Source: Leptothermofonsia sichuanensis E412
GTDB taxonomy: Bacteria > Cyanobacteriota > Cyanobacteriia > Leptolyngbyales > Leptolyngbyaceae
Length of the DNA: 64,000 nucleotides
Assembly: GCF_019891175.1 (NCBI RefSeq)
Contig: NZ_CP072600.1
Span: 620,001-684,000 of the forward strand
Direction of reading: 5' to 3'
The notes beneath the pieces were generated by a model. The model ran no database searches, had not been told where the DNA came from, and was given only the letters and a program-made list of their open reading frames with translations. A program made the translations under genes and the position numbers. Below, in pieces: positions 17,768-25,731 of this stretch; position 1 is the first letter of the stretch, and the number at the start of each line of letters is the position of its first letter.

Positions 17768-18987
17768 CTAGTAGCTTGTCAAGAAAGAATTGAGGGATAG
17801 AGTCGCTTAAGTTTGATGCGAGCATCTTCAGTCGTAAATTGCCAATCAATGGTGCGAGATTGATCATTTCTGCGTTCTTCCCAAGCAGCAATTTCCCGTT
17901 TCAACGTATCTTGATCTGGGATGCGACGATCCAAGCACTGACGGGCTAAAACACTGAGTTCAATTTCTGCCATGTTAAGCCAACTGCCATGTTTTGGTGT
18001 GTAATGAATCTCTAATTTGTCTAGAATCCGCTTGGCTTCTTGAGGTGCAAACGTCTCATACAAGGCAGATGGGTCATGAATATTGAGTTGGTCATGCACG
18101 ATGGTAATCCATTCGGCATCGGGGTAACGCACATCCACCAGATATTTCATTTGTTTGGCATAGTCTTGTTTGGTGCGCCGTTCAGTGACTTCTACATGCC
18201 GCCATCCAGCTAAGGGTTCAGAAATCATGAAGAGATTACAGACCCCATTGCGTTCATATTCATAGTCATAGCGCTTCGGTTGACCGGGTTGGGGGGAGGG
18301 GAACTTGCGTTTCGAGGACTAATTGTTTGCTGGTTTCATCGAAACAAACGACCGGGTAGCGCGGGTCATAAGGGCGTGTATAAACGCTCAAAACATCTTC
18401 CATGTAGTAAACAAACTCGCCATTGGACTTCGGCGGAATTACCCAGCATTCCTGCAACCAGGGTTTGAGTTCGTTTTTTTCAGCGTTTGCCGCACGGTTT
18501 CATGCGAAATGCTCTCTACATATCCCAACTCAACCAGTTGGTCTGCTAACAGGCGAACGCTCCATTTCCCTTGTCCTTCAGGAGTCTCGGCACACGCCAG
18601 CGCAATCAAATGCGCTTCTTGTTCGCCATCGAGTAAGCGGGGCTTGGTTCGACTTGGAGTTTGACGCCCTAAGGCAGCCTCTAAACTCTGTGCAACAAAG
18701 CGTTGCCGGACTCGTTCAATCGTAGATACGCTAATATCGAGTGCATCACTGATATCTTGATCCCGCCAACCGCCGCCTTCCTGGTTGATGTCAGCTTTCA
18801 GCAAAATTCGAGCATGATTGAGTTTATAAACGGATGTTTTTCCGGTTGTTGTCAGACTTTCTAAAGTCTCCCGCTCTTCACAGCTAAGGGCTACGATGTA
18901 TCTCTTTTGGGGCATGGTTGGTAAGAGGTATCTGCCTCTCCATTCTCCCCTAATCTATCCATCAAAACAAAGTTGACAGACTACTAG
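17768..18987 (-). mobile_element. IS630-family element no. 1, with terminal inverted repeats
   Basis: The left end CTAGTAGCTTGTCAAG (17768 on) and right end, complemented, CTAGTAGTCTGTCAAC (18973-18987) are imperfect inverted repeats flanking a broken IS630-type transposase. The TA inside CTAG fits the TA target of this family. The right end abuts a MITE of family C whose ends are very similar. Confidence 0.75.
17779..18915 (-). pseudogene. IS630-family transposase, two frameshifts
   Basis: Three frames on the minus strand together make one Tc1/mariner-like DDE transposase. The N-terminal helix-turn-helix part is 18915-18439. The middle part is 18457-18266, with the first catalytic Asp in CFDETSKQLVL. 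The C-terminal part is 18228-17779 upstream-extended, with HDQLNIHD and HGSWLNMAEIE. The first shift is at an A7 run (complement of 18474-18480) and the second at a C6 run (complement of 18291-18296). One shift could be programmed as in other IS630 copies here, but two make loss of function likely, unless they are sequencing slips at homopolymers. The stop codon lies inside the left terminal repeat. Confidence 0.8.
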
Positions 18988-19092
18988 TGTTCCGTCAGGA
19001 AAATTTTGACGGGTCGCAGACCCTCAAAATTTAACTTCAATCAGCCTTTCAGTATTCAGTTACCTGTCAAATTTAATTTGACAGACCACTAG
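18984..19092. repeat. MITE family C, full copy
   Basis: CTAG at both ends. The sequence is almost the same as 12745-12854. It touches the IS630 no. 1 right end on one side and enters the reading frame of the HsdS-like fragment on the other. Confidence 0.8.
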
Positions 19093-19599
19093 TGTTCCGT
19101 CTGGAACAATGACATCACTTCCTGCTCCAAATCGAGCGACCCATCTACCTTCAGGTTGCTGCCAAAAAAGCTGCTTCTGGTTGATTAACAGATAGCTATA
19201 ATCTGGGTCTGCTTCAATTCGATTAAAGCGATTCCCGCGTCGCAGCGTTCGGGGGATGCAAATGTCTCCTAGCGTCTTGTATGGAGCCGACTTTATCTTG
19301 ACACAGAGATTTTGAAATCTTGGATTGAAGTTTGCTGCCCGAAATGAGGCAGGGGAGTTGAGTTTTGCGGTGAAAGCCAGGTCAGAGCCTGTGCTATGCC
19401 ATTCGCCGCAGGTGATGTCTGTTAATCCAACGGCAGCAAAGAGTTGTTGGGTAGCTTGTCGAACTTGATGTTGATACTCAGTTCGCAGTTGAGCGGCTTC
19501 GACTACTTTTTGGTGGACTTGTGCTTCAAGAGTGTCGCCCAACCGGGGAATAGGCAGATTGGCGATGTGGTGGGGTTCGATGTGCTGAACGGTAATGTT
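19060..19599 (-). pseudogene. Type I restriction specificity subunit (HsdS)-like fragment
   Basis: The open frame runs from 19599 (in-frame TAG at 19600-19602) to a stop inside the adjacent MITE. Visible are ANLPIPRLGDTLEAQVHQ and a helical stretch, typical of the end of one HsdS half (conserved central helices). A second target-recognition segment follows with YLLINQKQLFWQQPEGRWVA. The last ~11 residues (TLVVCQIKFDR) are translated from MITE sequence, so the native C-terminus is gone. The N-terminal half is also missing, upstream of a stop and close to an IS630 insertion. HsdS gives type I enzymes their DNA sequence choice; here no HsdR or HsdM remains. The family call rests on overall pattern and is moderate. 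Confidence 0.6.
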
Positions 19600-19759
19600 C
19601 TAGGTTTGTTGTTTTCCTTACGAAGAACTGGTTAGATGGAGAAGTCAGTAGTTGCGGGAACTCAAGTTATGGTATTATACTTTGCCGGGGTATAGATTTT
19701 ACCCTCTAGATAAAGTAGAAATGAGGTAGACCGTTGAGTGTTGAGCACGGTGCCTCCCA

Positions 19760-20799
19760 ATGATCCAACTGAGCTTTAGTGCCGAAGAGATTGAGCAACT
19801 ACATTACGAACGCTTTCACCATCCACATCCGCGTGTGCAACAAAAAATGGAAGCGTTGTATCTCAAAAGTCAAGGATACTCGCATCAGGAAATTACCCGG
19901 TTGCTTCGGGTGACAAAACCAACGTTGTTGAGCTATCTGCGAGATTATGAAACTGGGGGGATCGGCAATCTCAAAGAATTGACCTTTTATCGACCCCAGA
20001 GTGAACTGAAACAACATCAACAGACTTTGGAAGCATACTTCCGGGCAAATCCTCCAAAGACCCTAGCGCAGGCTTGCGCCAAGATCGAAGAACTGACTGG
20101 TATTGTCCGTAGTCGGGAGCAAGTGAGGGTGTTTCTCAAATCGATGGGGATGCGTTGTCGGCGAGTGGGGATGTTGCCCGCCAAAGCTGATGTAGAAGCG
20201 CAGGAGGAGTTCGTCAAAAAAAACTAGACCCACGACTGCAAGAGGCAAAAGCAGGTCAGAGAGCCGTCTTCTTTGTCGATGCTGCCCATTTTGTTCTGGG
20301 GGCCTACTTAGGGTTTTTGTGGTGCTTTGAACGCTTGTTTATCAAGTCGGGGGCAGGAAGGCAACGGTTCAATGTCTTAGGGGCCCTCAACGCCGTGACT
20401 CATGCGTTAATCACCGTCACCAATGAGACTTATATCAACGCTCAAAGTGTCTGTGAATTACTGCACAAACTGGCAGCTCTGGGATTAGACATTCCGATTA
20501 CGCTTGTGTTGGATAACGCTCGGTATCAGAAGTGTGCGGTTGTGATGGAGTTGGCTCAATCATTGAACATTGAGTTGTTGTATCTAACGGTCTATTCTCC
20601 CAATCTCAACTTGATTGAGCGCTTGTGGAAGTTTGTCAAGAAGCAATGCTTATATTCGATTTATTATGCTGACTTCTCTGCATTTAAGGAGGCGATTACT
20701 GCTTGTCTCAACCAGTGTCATACGACGTATAAACCTGAGTTAGATTCACTGTTAACCTTGCGTTTTCAGTCCTTTAAACAAGTAAAAACTATACCCTGA
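19760..20799 (+). CDS. IS630-family transposase, two frames joined by -1 frameshift
   Basis: Frame 1 (19760-20227) encodes the N-terminal helix-turn-helix part (QQKMEALYLKSQGYSHQEIT, LLRVTKPTLLSYLRDYE). It ends FVKKN at an A8 run. Reading on in the -1 frame gives KKKLDPRLQEAK then FFVDAAHFVLGAYLG (first catalytic Asp), VLDNARYQKC (second Asp) and YSPNLNLIERLW (final Glu), to 20799. The fused protein would be about 346 aa, normal for IS630. AGGAGGAG at 20202-20209, just upstream of the A8, could stimulate frameshifting. All catalytic positions are kept, so this copy may be active. Confidence 0.8.
20202..20223 (+). promoter_or_regulatory. Candidate programmed -1 frameshift site
   Basis: AGGAGGAG (20202-20209) lies 6 nt before eight A residues (20216-20223), immediately followed by CTAG, the in-frame stop. 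An internal Shine-Dalgarno followed by an A-rich slippery run is the known arrangement at bacterial dnaX and several IS elements. Confidence 0.6.
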
Positions 20800-20813
20800 C
20801 AAGGTATAGCACC

Positions 20814-21560
20814 AATTCACTGCCCTGTGTGTGATGGGATTGAGGTGATCAAACACGGCACAACACCAGACGGCAAACAGCGCTACTTTTGTCAAAACTC
20901 AGGATGCCATCGGCGCACCTTTATTTTGCAATACACCTATCAAGGGTATCTGCCTGAAGTCAAGCAACAAATCAGCGATATGGCAATGAATGGGAGTGGG
21001 ATTCGAGACACTGCCCGTGTCCTTCACATTAGTCCAACGACGGTGATTGAGGAATTAAAAAAAAAGATCGTCAACTCAAAGCCGTGAATGAACTCAAACT
21101 GGCTGAGTTGGAACCCGCTCAAAGCATCATAAAGCTTTGCCAGGGGGAAGATACAGAGGCAGAAGCCGATGAAATGTGGAGTTTTGTCCAGTCTAAAGCC
21201 CAGCAACGTTGGTTATGGCATGCAATTGACCATCACAGTGGAAAAATATTAGCTTATGTGTTGGCGACGCATCAAGATGAAGCATTCCTCCAACTCAAAG
21301 CGTTATTAGAACCGTTTGGAATTATGCAGTTTTACACAGATGGTTGGGGAACCTATGAGCGGCAGCTTGACCCAAGTCTTCATACCGTTGGCAAACAGAA
21401 CACGCAGAAGATTGAGCGTAAGCATTTGACTTTACGCACGCGCTTGAAGCGATTAGCTCGCAAAACTATTTGCTTTTCTAAGTCCATTCTGATGCATGAC
21501 ATTGTGATTGGGCTATTTATTAACCGTTATGAGTTTGGTTTTGCTATCTAACCTAAAACA
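20814..21560 (+). mobile_element. IS1-family element, left end lost
   Basis: Contains insA and insB of an IS1-type element. The left terminus was removed by insertion of IS630 no. 2, so the element starts inside the zinc-finger region of InsA. The right boundary is near 21560, where the frame of a second IS630 transposase resumes on the other strand. Confidence 0.7.
20827..21551 (+). pseudogene. IS1 transposase InsA-InsB, 5'-truncated
   Basis: InsA part (20827-21087): a zinc-finger-like start (CPVCDG ... RYFCQNSGCHRR), then the helix-turn-helix DMAMNGSGIRDTARVLHISP. An A9 run at about 21057-21065 is the expected -1 frameshift site joining it to InsB (21084-21551). InsB shows DEMWSFVQSKAQQRWLWHAI and FYTDGWGTYERQL. 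The first residues of InsA, including its ATG, are missing because IS630 no. 2 abuts at 20813; translation could only begin at the GTG at 20827. Probably inactive. Confidence 0.75.
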
Positions 21561-21587
21561 ACAAGTCTAGAACACGACCACTGGCAT

Positions 21588-22256
21588 TGTCAATCACAAT
21601 CACATCTCCCGGTCGCAGTTGGGGGACTAAGCACTCCTCCAACCACATCTCCACTAAATCCCGGTTGCACGAGCCAGCAAAGGTCATTGGCGCAAAGAGG
21701 TTGTTCTCTCGTAAGGCAGCAATCCAACTGACTCGTTCGGTGCGTTTTCCTGATTTAAGCCCATAGAAGCGTTCTCCAACCTCGCAGTAGCCGTAGGGAT
21801 ACACGTCTCGATTATCAATGCCTGCTTCATCGACATAGACAACCTGATGCGGCAGCTTACTCCTCAAGCGCTCTTGAAACTCCTGTCGCTTCAGGTCGTC
21901 TCGTTCCCGATAGCCATAGGTCTTTTTTTTCGACTAAACCCAATCTTTCGCAAGGCTCGACTGATGTCCTGCTGTGTCACATTATCCCCCCACAGGGTTG
22001 CCAGTCTCGCTTGGGTCTGATCCCCATGCTGCTTGACAAACTCACGAAAGCGCGACCAGTCGGTAATCTTATGCCGATTTCCGCGCTGAAACCCAGTCAT
22101 CGCTCGGCAATCTCCCGTTTCTGCTTCCCGTTTCAACCACAGGTCTAAGGTATGGCGACTGATGTTGAACATTCGACAGACATCAACTTTGCGGTGGCCT
22201 TGTTTCACGGCTTCAATCGCTTTGCAACGCAAGTCGTAGCTGTAGGGGGCGGGCAT
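21588..22256 (-). pseudogene. IS630-family transposase no. 3, 3'-truncated by IS1
   Basis: Reads from ATG 22256. The N-terminal part has MPAPYSYDLRCKAIEAVKQG and a helix-turn-helix (VCRMFNISRHTLDLWLKR). An A8 run (complement of 21923-21930) shifts it -1 into YVDEAGIDNRDVYPYGYCEV and GSCNRDLVEMWLEECL, and it stops abruptly after VIVIDNAS where IS1 begins. The final catalytic Glu region is absent. The outer terminal repeat survives at about 22284-22320 (complement TATAGCACTACGCATTTGGG). Same family as the complete copy at 29109-30064. Confidence 0.75.
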
Positions 22257-22440
22257 AGGTGTTCCTAAACTCTCCTGATGGCTCTATAATAACGTCCTAA
22301 CCCAAATGCGTAGTGCTATACCGATTGCCTCTTTCACTCTGCATGCTCTTAAGCTGCCGGGTTAATAACCTTAAATATGAATGGAATAGACTTAATCGGA
22401 AATAGTTTAGGCTATAAGGCAGATAATTTCGGAGCTAGCC

Positions 22441-23363
22441 ATGCTATCGTATGCCAAAATCCAAGGCAAACCCCCAGTGCTTAGAAGCCTGACTGGACTG
22501 AGTCAGTCAGAATTTGAGAGCTTGCTGAAGAGTTTTGAGCAGGCATGGGAGAGTTACATCGAGCAAGAATACATCCAAAGACCACGTGCAAGAAGCTATG
22601 GAGGAGGGCGACACGCCAAGTTGTACAGCATTGAGGACAAGTTAGTGTTTATCTTAGGGTACTTCTGGGTATATCCGACCCAAGCCGTGCAAGGCTTTCT
22701 GTTTGATTTAGGGCAACCGCAAGCCAATGAGTGGGTGCACAAACTCACGGGAGTGTTGAATCAGGCATTGGGCTATGAAAAGCAGTTGCCCGAGCGGGAA
22801 CCGAGCCGCTCAAACAGGTATTGTAGCAGTGTCCGAGCCTGGAATTTTTGATTGACGGTACCGAACGTCCAATTCAACGACCCAAGGATAGCAATACCCA
22901 GCAAGACACCTACAGTGGTAAGAAAAAGCACAATACGCTCAAAAATAACGTGATTAGTGAACGCAAAGGGAAGGTGGTGTTTTTGAGCGATACCTACGGG
23001 GGGAGAGTGCACGATAAAGCGATCTGCGATGGCGAGGAGTACGAATTTCCAGAAGGCAGTACGTTGTGGCAGGACAGCGGATTTCAGGGGTTTGCGCCAA
23101 AAGGAGTGACCATCAAGCAACCGAGGAAGAAAAAGCCCAATCAACCGCTCAGCCAGGAAGATAAACAGCATAACCAGTGCATTTCGAGCGAACGGGTCGA
23201 GGTTGAACATCAAATTGGCAGTATCAAACGCTGCAATATTGTTAGTCAGCCGTTTCGCAATCGAACTGACTACTATGTGGATGATGTCATGGAAACCGCT
23301 TGCGGATTACATAACTTCCGCCTGACTCATCGTCAACTCAACGCCCAAAAGAAAGCAGCTTAA
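22441..23363 (+). pseudogene. IS5-family transposase, frameshift plus stop codon
   Basis: The first frame (22441-22851) encodes a N-terminal region of the IS5/IS427-like type (LTGLSQSEFESLLKSFEQAW, YSIEDKLVFILGYFWVYPT). The catalytic part (22848-23363) carries IDGTERPIQRP, KKKHNTLKNNVIS, LSDTYGGRVHDKAIC, DSGFQG and the C-terminal VEHQIGSIKRC. Between them the correct frame reads PLKQVL-stop-QCPSLEFLIDGTE: an amber codon at about 22824-22826 as well as a slip upstream. I could not find convincing terminal repeats. The right boundary lies between 23363 and ~23424, where a methyltransferase fragment resumes. Confidence 0.75.
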
Positions 23364-23529
23364 GTAACCAATCGTTGGAGAAGCCTGTTCGTTTTCTAGT
23401 ACATCCTTATTTCCAATAAAGTCTATCGCATCATCCAAGCCTCATCCAATGAAGGCGATCTGGTTGCCGATGTCTTTTGTGTACGACAAGATACGCAGGT
23501 CTGGCGAGTTAGCCGCCCTAGCCCCCCCT

Positions 23530-23612
23530 GTAAGTCCCCCCGCACGCGGGGGGACGAGACTCTGGCTCCAACTCCAACTCCAACTCCCTCCCCGCGTGCG
23601 GGGAGGGCTGGG
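23530..23612. repeat. G/C-rich palindromic insertion within the intein
   Basis: Two hairpin arms, CCCCCCGCACGCGGGGGG and CTCCCCGCGTGCGGGGAG, are separated by CCAACTCCAACTCCAACT. A similar palindrome recurs at about 25056-25093, within the C-extein, and a smaller one at 29057-29080, within the restriction-subunit fragment. Confidence 0.65.
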
Positions 23613-23883
23613 GAGGGGCCAATTCCGCCGCTGCACACAGAGAGTCAACCCTCTCCCTAGCTCCCATCGAAACCATCCAACCCGGCGATTTTGTCCTCGC
23701 CCACGATGGCAAAGCCCATCGCGTTCTTCGCACCATCCGTCGCCCCTATCAGGGTCAAATGATTGGCTTGCAGCACTCCCGTATAGAAGCAACCCTCTGG
23801 CTCACCGCCGATCACAAAGTTCTAGCTAAAACAGCCCCCGTACCCTCGGCGGCAACTGTGACTGGTCAGGCATTCCCAGACAT

Positions 23884-24240
23884 ATGCGAGGGCGCAGCCG
23901 CGAGCTGCGTCAAAACATGACCCCGCCAGAGCGCAAACTGTGGGGGGCATTACGGAACAATCAACTGGGGGTTTCCTTTCGCCGTCAACACCCGATCGGC
24001 CCCTACATTGCCGACTTTTATTCCCGTGATGCACACCTTGTTGTCGAAGTGGATGGTGCAATTGCCCACAGCAGTCCAGAGGCGATCGCCCATGATGCTA
24101 ATCGCGATGCTTACTTGCGATCGCTGGGATTACGGACAATGCGTATTCCCGCCAAAGAAGTCATGACCAACATAGAGGGAGTCGCTGCGTGGATTCAGAC
24201 CACCAGTGCCGAACAATTTAGCCCTCAAGAGGCCGAGTGG
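23884..24240 (+). pseudogene. DUF559 (Vsr/PD-(D/E)XK-like) endonuclease domain inside the intein
   Basis: About 110 residues: RSRELRQNMTPPERKLWGAL, FRRQHPIGPYIADFY (Asp), LVVEVDG (Glu/Asp) and LGLRTMRIPAKEVMTNIEGV. This matches DUF559, a very-short-patch-repair-like nuclease fold. It is continuous with the intein C-terminal half in the same frame (23884-24405), but a frameshift separates it from the Hint N-half, which ends at a TGA near 23920. In this place it is most simply the homing endonuclease of the intein. The domain itself looks intact, with an ATG at 23884, and it contains the only two HIP1 sites I see in the island. Confidence 0.7.
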
Positions 24241-25055
24241 ATTGCCGCCAGTGACCTAAAAGCGGGTGACCTTGTTTTTTGGGGTTCCACCCTAGAAGGT
24301 GTGCGTTTGACCAACGTGGTAACAACCTCCAGCACAGAAGAAGTCTATGACTTAGAAGTAGAAGCCGCCCATTCCTACCTGACAGAGATTTGTGCCATCC
24401 ATAACTGGGGCGGTGGCGGAGCGGTTGGGGCGCAGGTGGATCATGTGCGATTTGGGGCGGTTTGCCATTCACACCTCCCGCAAGCGGATGATTGAGCTAC
24501 AGCGCAAACTGCACAGTGAGGGCAAACCCTATCGCGCCTTTGATGTCTATAACCTGGGGCGCTACGAGCGGCAGTGGTGGCAAAAAGATCGTTTGCAGGG
24601 GGCAGATGAGGAACATCGGCGGGTGATTCTGGAGTTTTTCAAAGCCGAGGTGCTGACCAATCCGCCGTCACCGCTGCTGTATGGGCGCAAAGCTGGGGCC
24701 TTTTGCCATGTGGATGGCATCGACTCGATGTTTACCGGCGAGGAAGTCAAACAGGTGGCGCAGGCCGTGGCCGCAGCGGGTGGGCGGGAGCGCTATTGCC
24801 TTGCTTGGGAATTTGAGATGGACTTGCATCTGCTGGTGAATGCCCTGTTGCAAGAGTTGGGCGTGAAACTGAAGCTGGTGCAGATTCCCCGCGAGATTAT
24901 GGAGAAAAACCGCAAATCGCCCCCGCCGTTTTTGGAAGTCGCCGTGTTGGCGGCGGAACCTGTTTATCGGAAAGACCCTCATCCCCTAACCCATGCTTCG
25001 CACGCCCTTCGGTCTACTCCCAAGCAGGGAGAAGGTGAACAAGACGGTTCGGCTC

Positions 25056-25093
25056 CCCTGTCCCCCCGCGAACGGGGGGGGGACAGGGGGGCT
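25056..25093. repeat. G/C-rich palindrome, in-frame insertion in the C-extein
   Basis: CCCCTGTCCCCCCGCGAACG followed by GGGGGGGACAGGGG forms a long hairpin. The surrounding ~140 bp (24975-25120) encodes a low-complexity Pro/Gly/Arg segment absent from the expected protein and keeps the frame open. Confidence 0.65.
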
Positions 25094-25446
25094 GACAGAG
25101 GGGCTGGGGGTGAGGGCAGATCCGTAGACATCAAACTCACCCAGTTCCTCCCCTCCTTGGCGGAAGTGCCCACCAAAGAACTGGAAGCCATCAAAGAACG
25201 GGCGATCAAAAGTGGCTTTGACTTTATCGACTTCTGGGCTGTGGATTTCAACTGGCATCCCGGCAAACCCTTCACCCACGATTAGCAAGACTACCGGACG
25301 CGGAAAGATCGTTCCCTCAAAACCATCAGTGATGCCGGATACATCTACCCGGCTCCGGGCAAATACACCGCCTGCGTCAAAGTCGTGGATACCTTCGGCT
25401 GCGACACATCGATTACCGTAGAAGTGGAAGTTTAGGAAGTCAGACC

Positions 25447-25731
25447 ATGCACCAAGTTGATATTACTGACGCTCAGACTCAAATCACTCAACTTCTGGAA
25501 TCTGCTCTGCAAGGCAAAGAAGTGATTATCACTCGTAATAACCAGCCGATTCTGAAGTTGATTCAGATTCCACCCGCTACCAAACGACGACAACGCGGTA
25601 GTGCAAAAGGTCAAATTTGGATGGCTCCAGACTTTGATGCACCCCTCGAAGATTTTAAGGAGTACATGGAACGAACATACTTCTGGATACGCATACCTTT
25701 CTTTGGTTCATTAACGATAGTCCCAAACTGA
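25447..25731 (+). CDS. Type II antitoxin, Phd/YefM-like, with 3' extension by stop loss
   Basis: Short antitoxin that would repress its operon and bind the PIN toxin downstream. The N-terminal dimer/DNA-binding part is VDITDAQTQITQLLESALQG, EVIITRNNQPILKLI, and the toxin-binding tail is PDFDAPLEDFKEYME. The natural end is very probably after codon 75: changing C to T at 25672 would restore TGA there. As it stands the frame runs 19 more codons through toxin sequence (RTYFWIRIPFFGSLTIVPN). The family call is firm; whether the longer tail still folds is unknown. It lies 12 bp after the methyltransferase pseudogene. Confidence 0.75.
   Translation: MHQVDITDAQTQITQLLESALQGKEVIITRNNQPILKLIQIPPATKRRQRGSAKGQIWMAPDFDAPLEDFKEYMERTYFWIRIPFFGSLTIVPN

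Larger units (their letters stand above)
19671..20813 (+). mobile_element. IS630-family element no. 2, apparently complete
   Basis: Ends are imperfect ~30-bp inverted repeats. The left is GGTATTATACTTTGCCGGGG, and the right, complemented, is GGTGCTATACCTTGTCAGGG; both continue with TATAG and T/A-rich bases. It encodes a two-frame transposase joined by a likely programmed -1 frameshift. Its right end sits in the start region of an IS1 insA gene, which lost its first residues. Confidence 0.8.
23478..24405 (+). other. Degenerate intein with embedded DUF559 nuclease, in methyltransferase motif I
   Basis: Block A: Cys1 at 23478-23480 in CVRQDTQVWRVS. Hint N-part: IETIQPGDFVLAHDGKAHRV, YQGQMIGL and block B TLWLTADHKVLAK. 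Blocks F and G: EEVYDLEVEAAHSYLTEICA and the terminal IHN, with Asn at 24403-24405. A DUF559/Vsr-like endonuclease is inserted between them. The length of 928 nt is not a multiple of three, so there is a net frameshift. A palindromic G/C repeat is also inserted at 23530-23612. The +1 extein residue (Cys/Ser/Thr) is missing, so splicing is not possible. The boundaries agree with the gap in the SAM motif, which supports the reading. Confidence 0.75.
23424..25435 (+). pseudogene. DNA methyltransferase (Mod-like, beta class) interrupted by an intein; multiple lesions
   Basis: N-extein remnant: NKVYRIIQASSNEGDLVADV then F (to 23477), the approach to SAM motif I (family form D-x-F-C-G-S-G). The rest of the 5' gene, with the DPPY motif, is lost beside the IS5 copy. 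An intein occupies 23478-24405. The C-extein resumes with GAVAERLGRRWIMCDLGRFA, typical of Mod-type N6-adenine methyltransferases, then NLGRYERQWW, and ends near 25435 (DTFGCDTSITVEVEV). Lesions: frameshifts in the intein, loss of the CGSGT stretch at the C-junction, an in-frame repeat insertion at ~24975-25120, and TAG at 25282-25284 where Trp is expected. Motif order (catalytic before SAM) indicates the beta class. The gene cannot yield an active enzyme as it stands. Confidence 0.75.

Noticed and set aside
22773-23213. Minus-strand 146-codon frame opposite the IS5 transposase
   Set aside because: It mirrors the transposase coding strand and has no start signal; treated as a shadow.
24218-25288. 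Several long minus-strand frames opposite the methyltransferase remnant
   Set aside because: They arise from G/C-rich antisense sequence; the plus strand carries recognisable methyltransferase and intein motifs.
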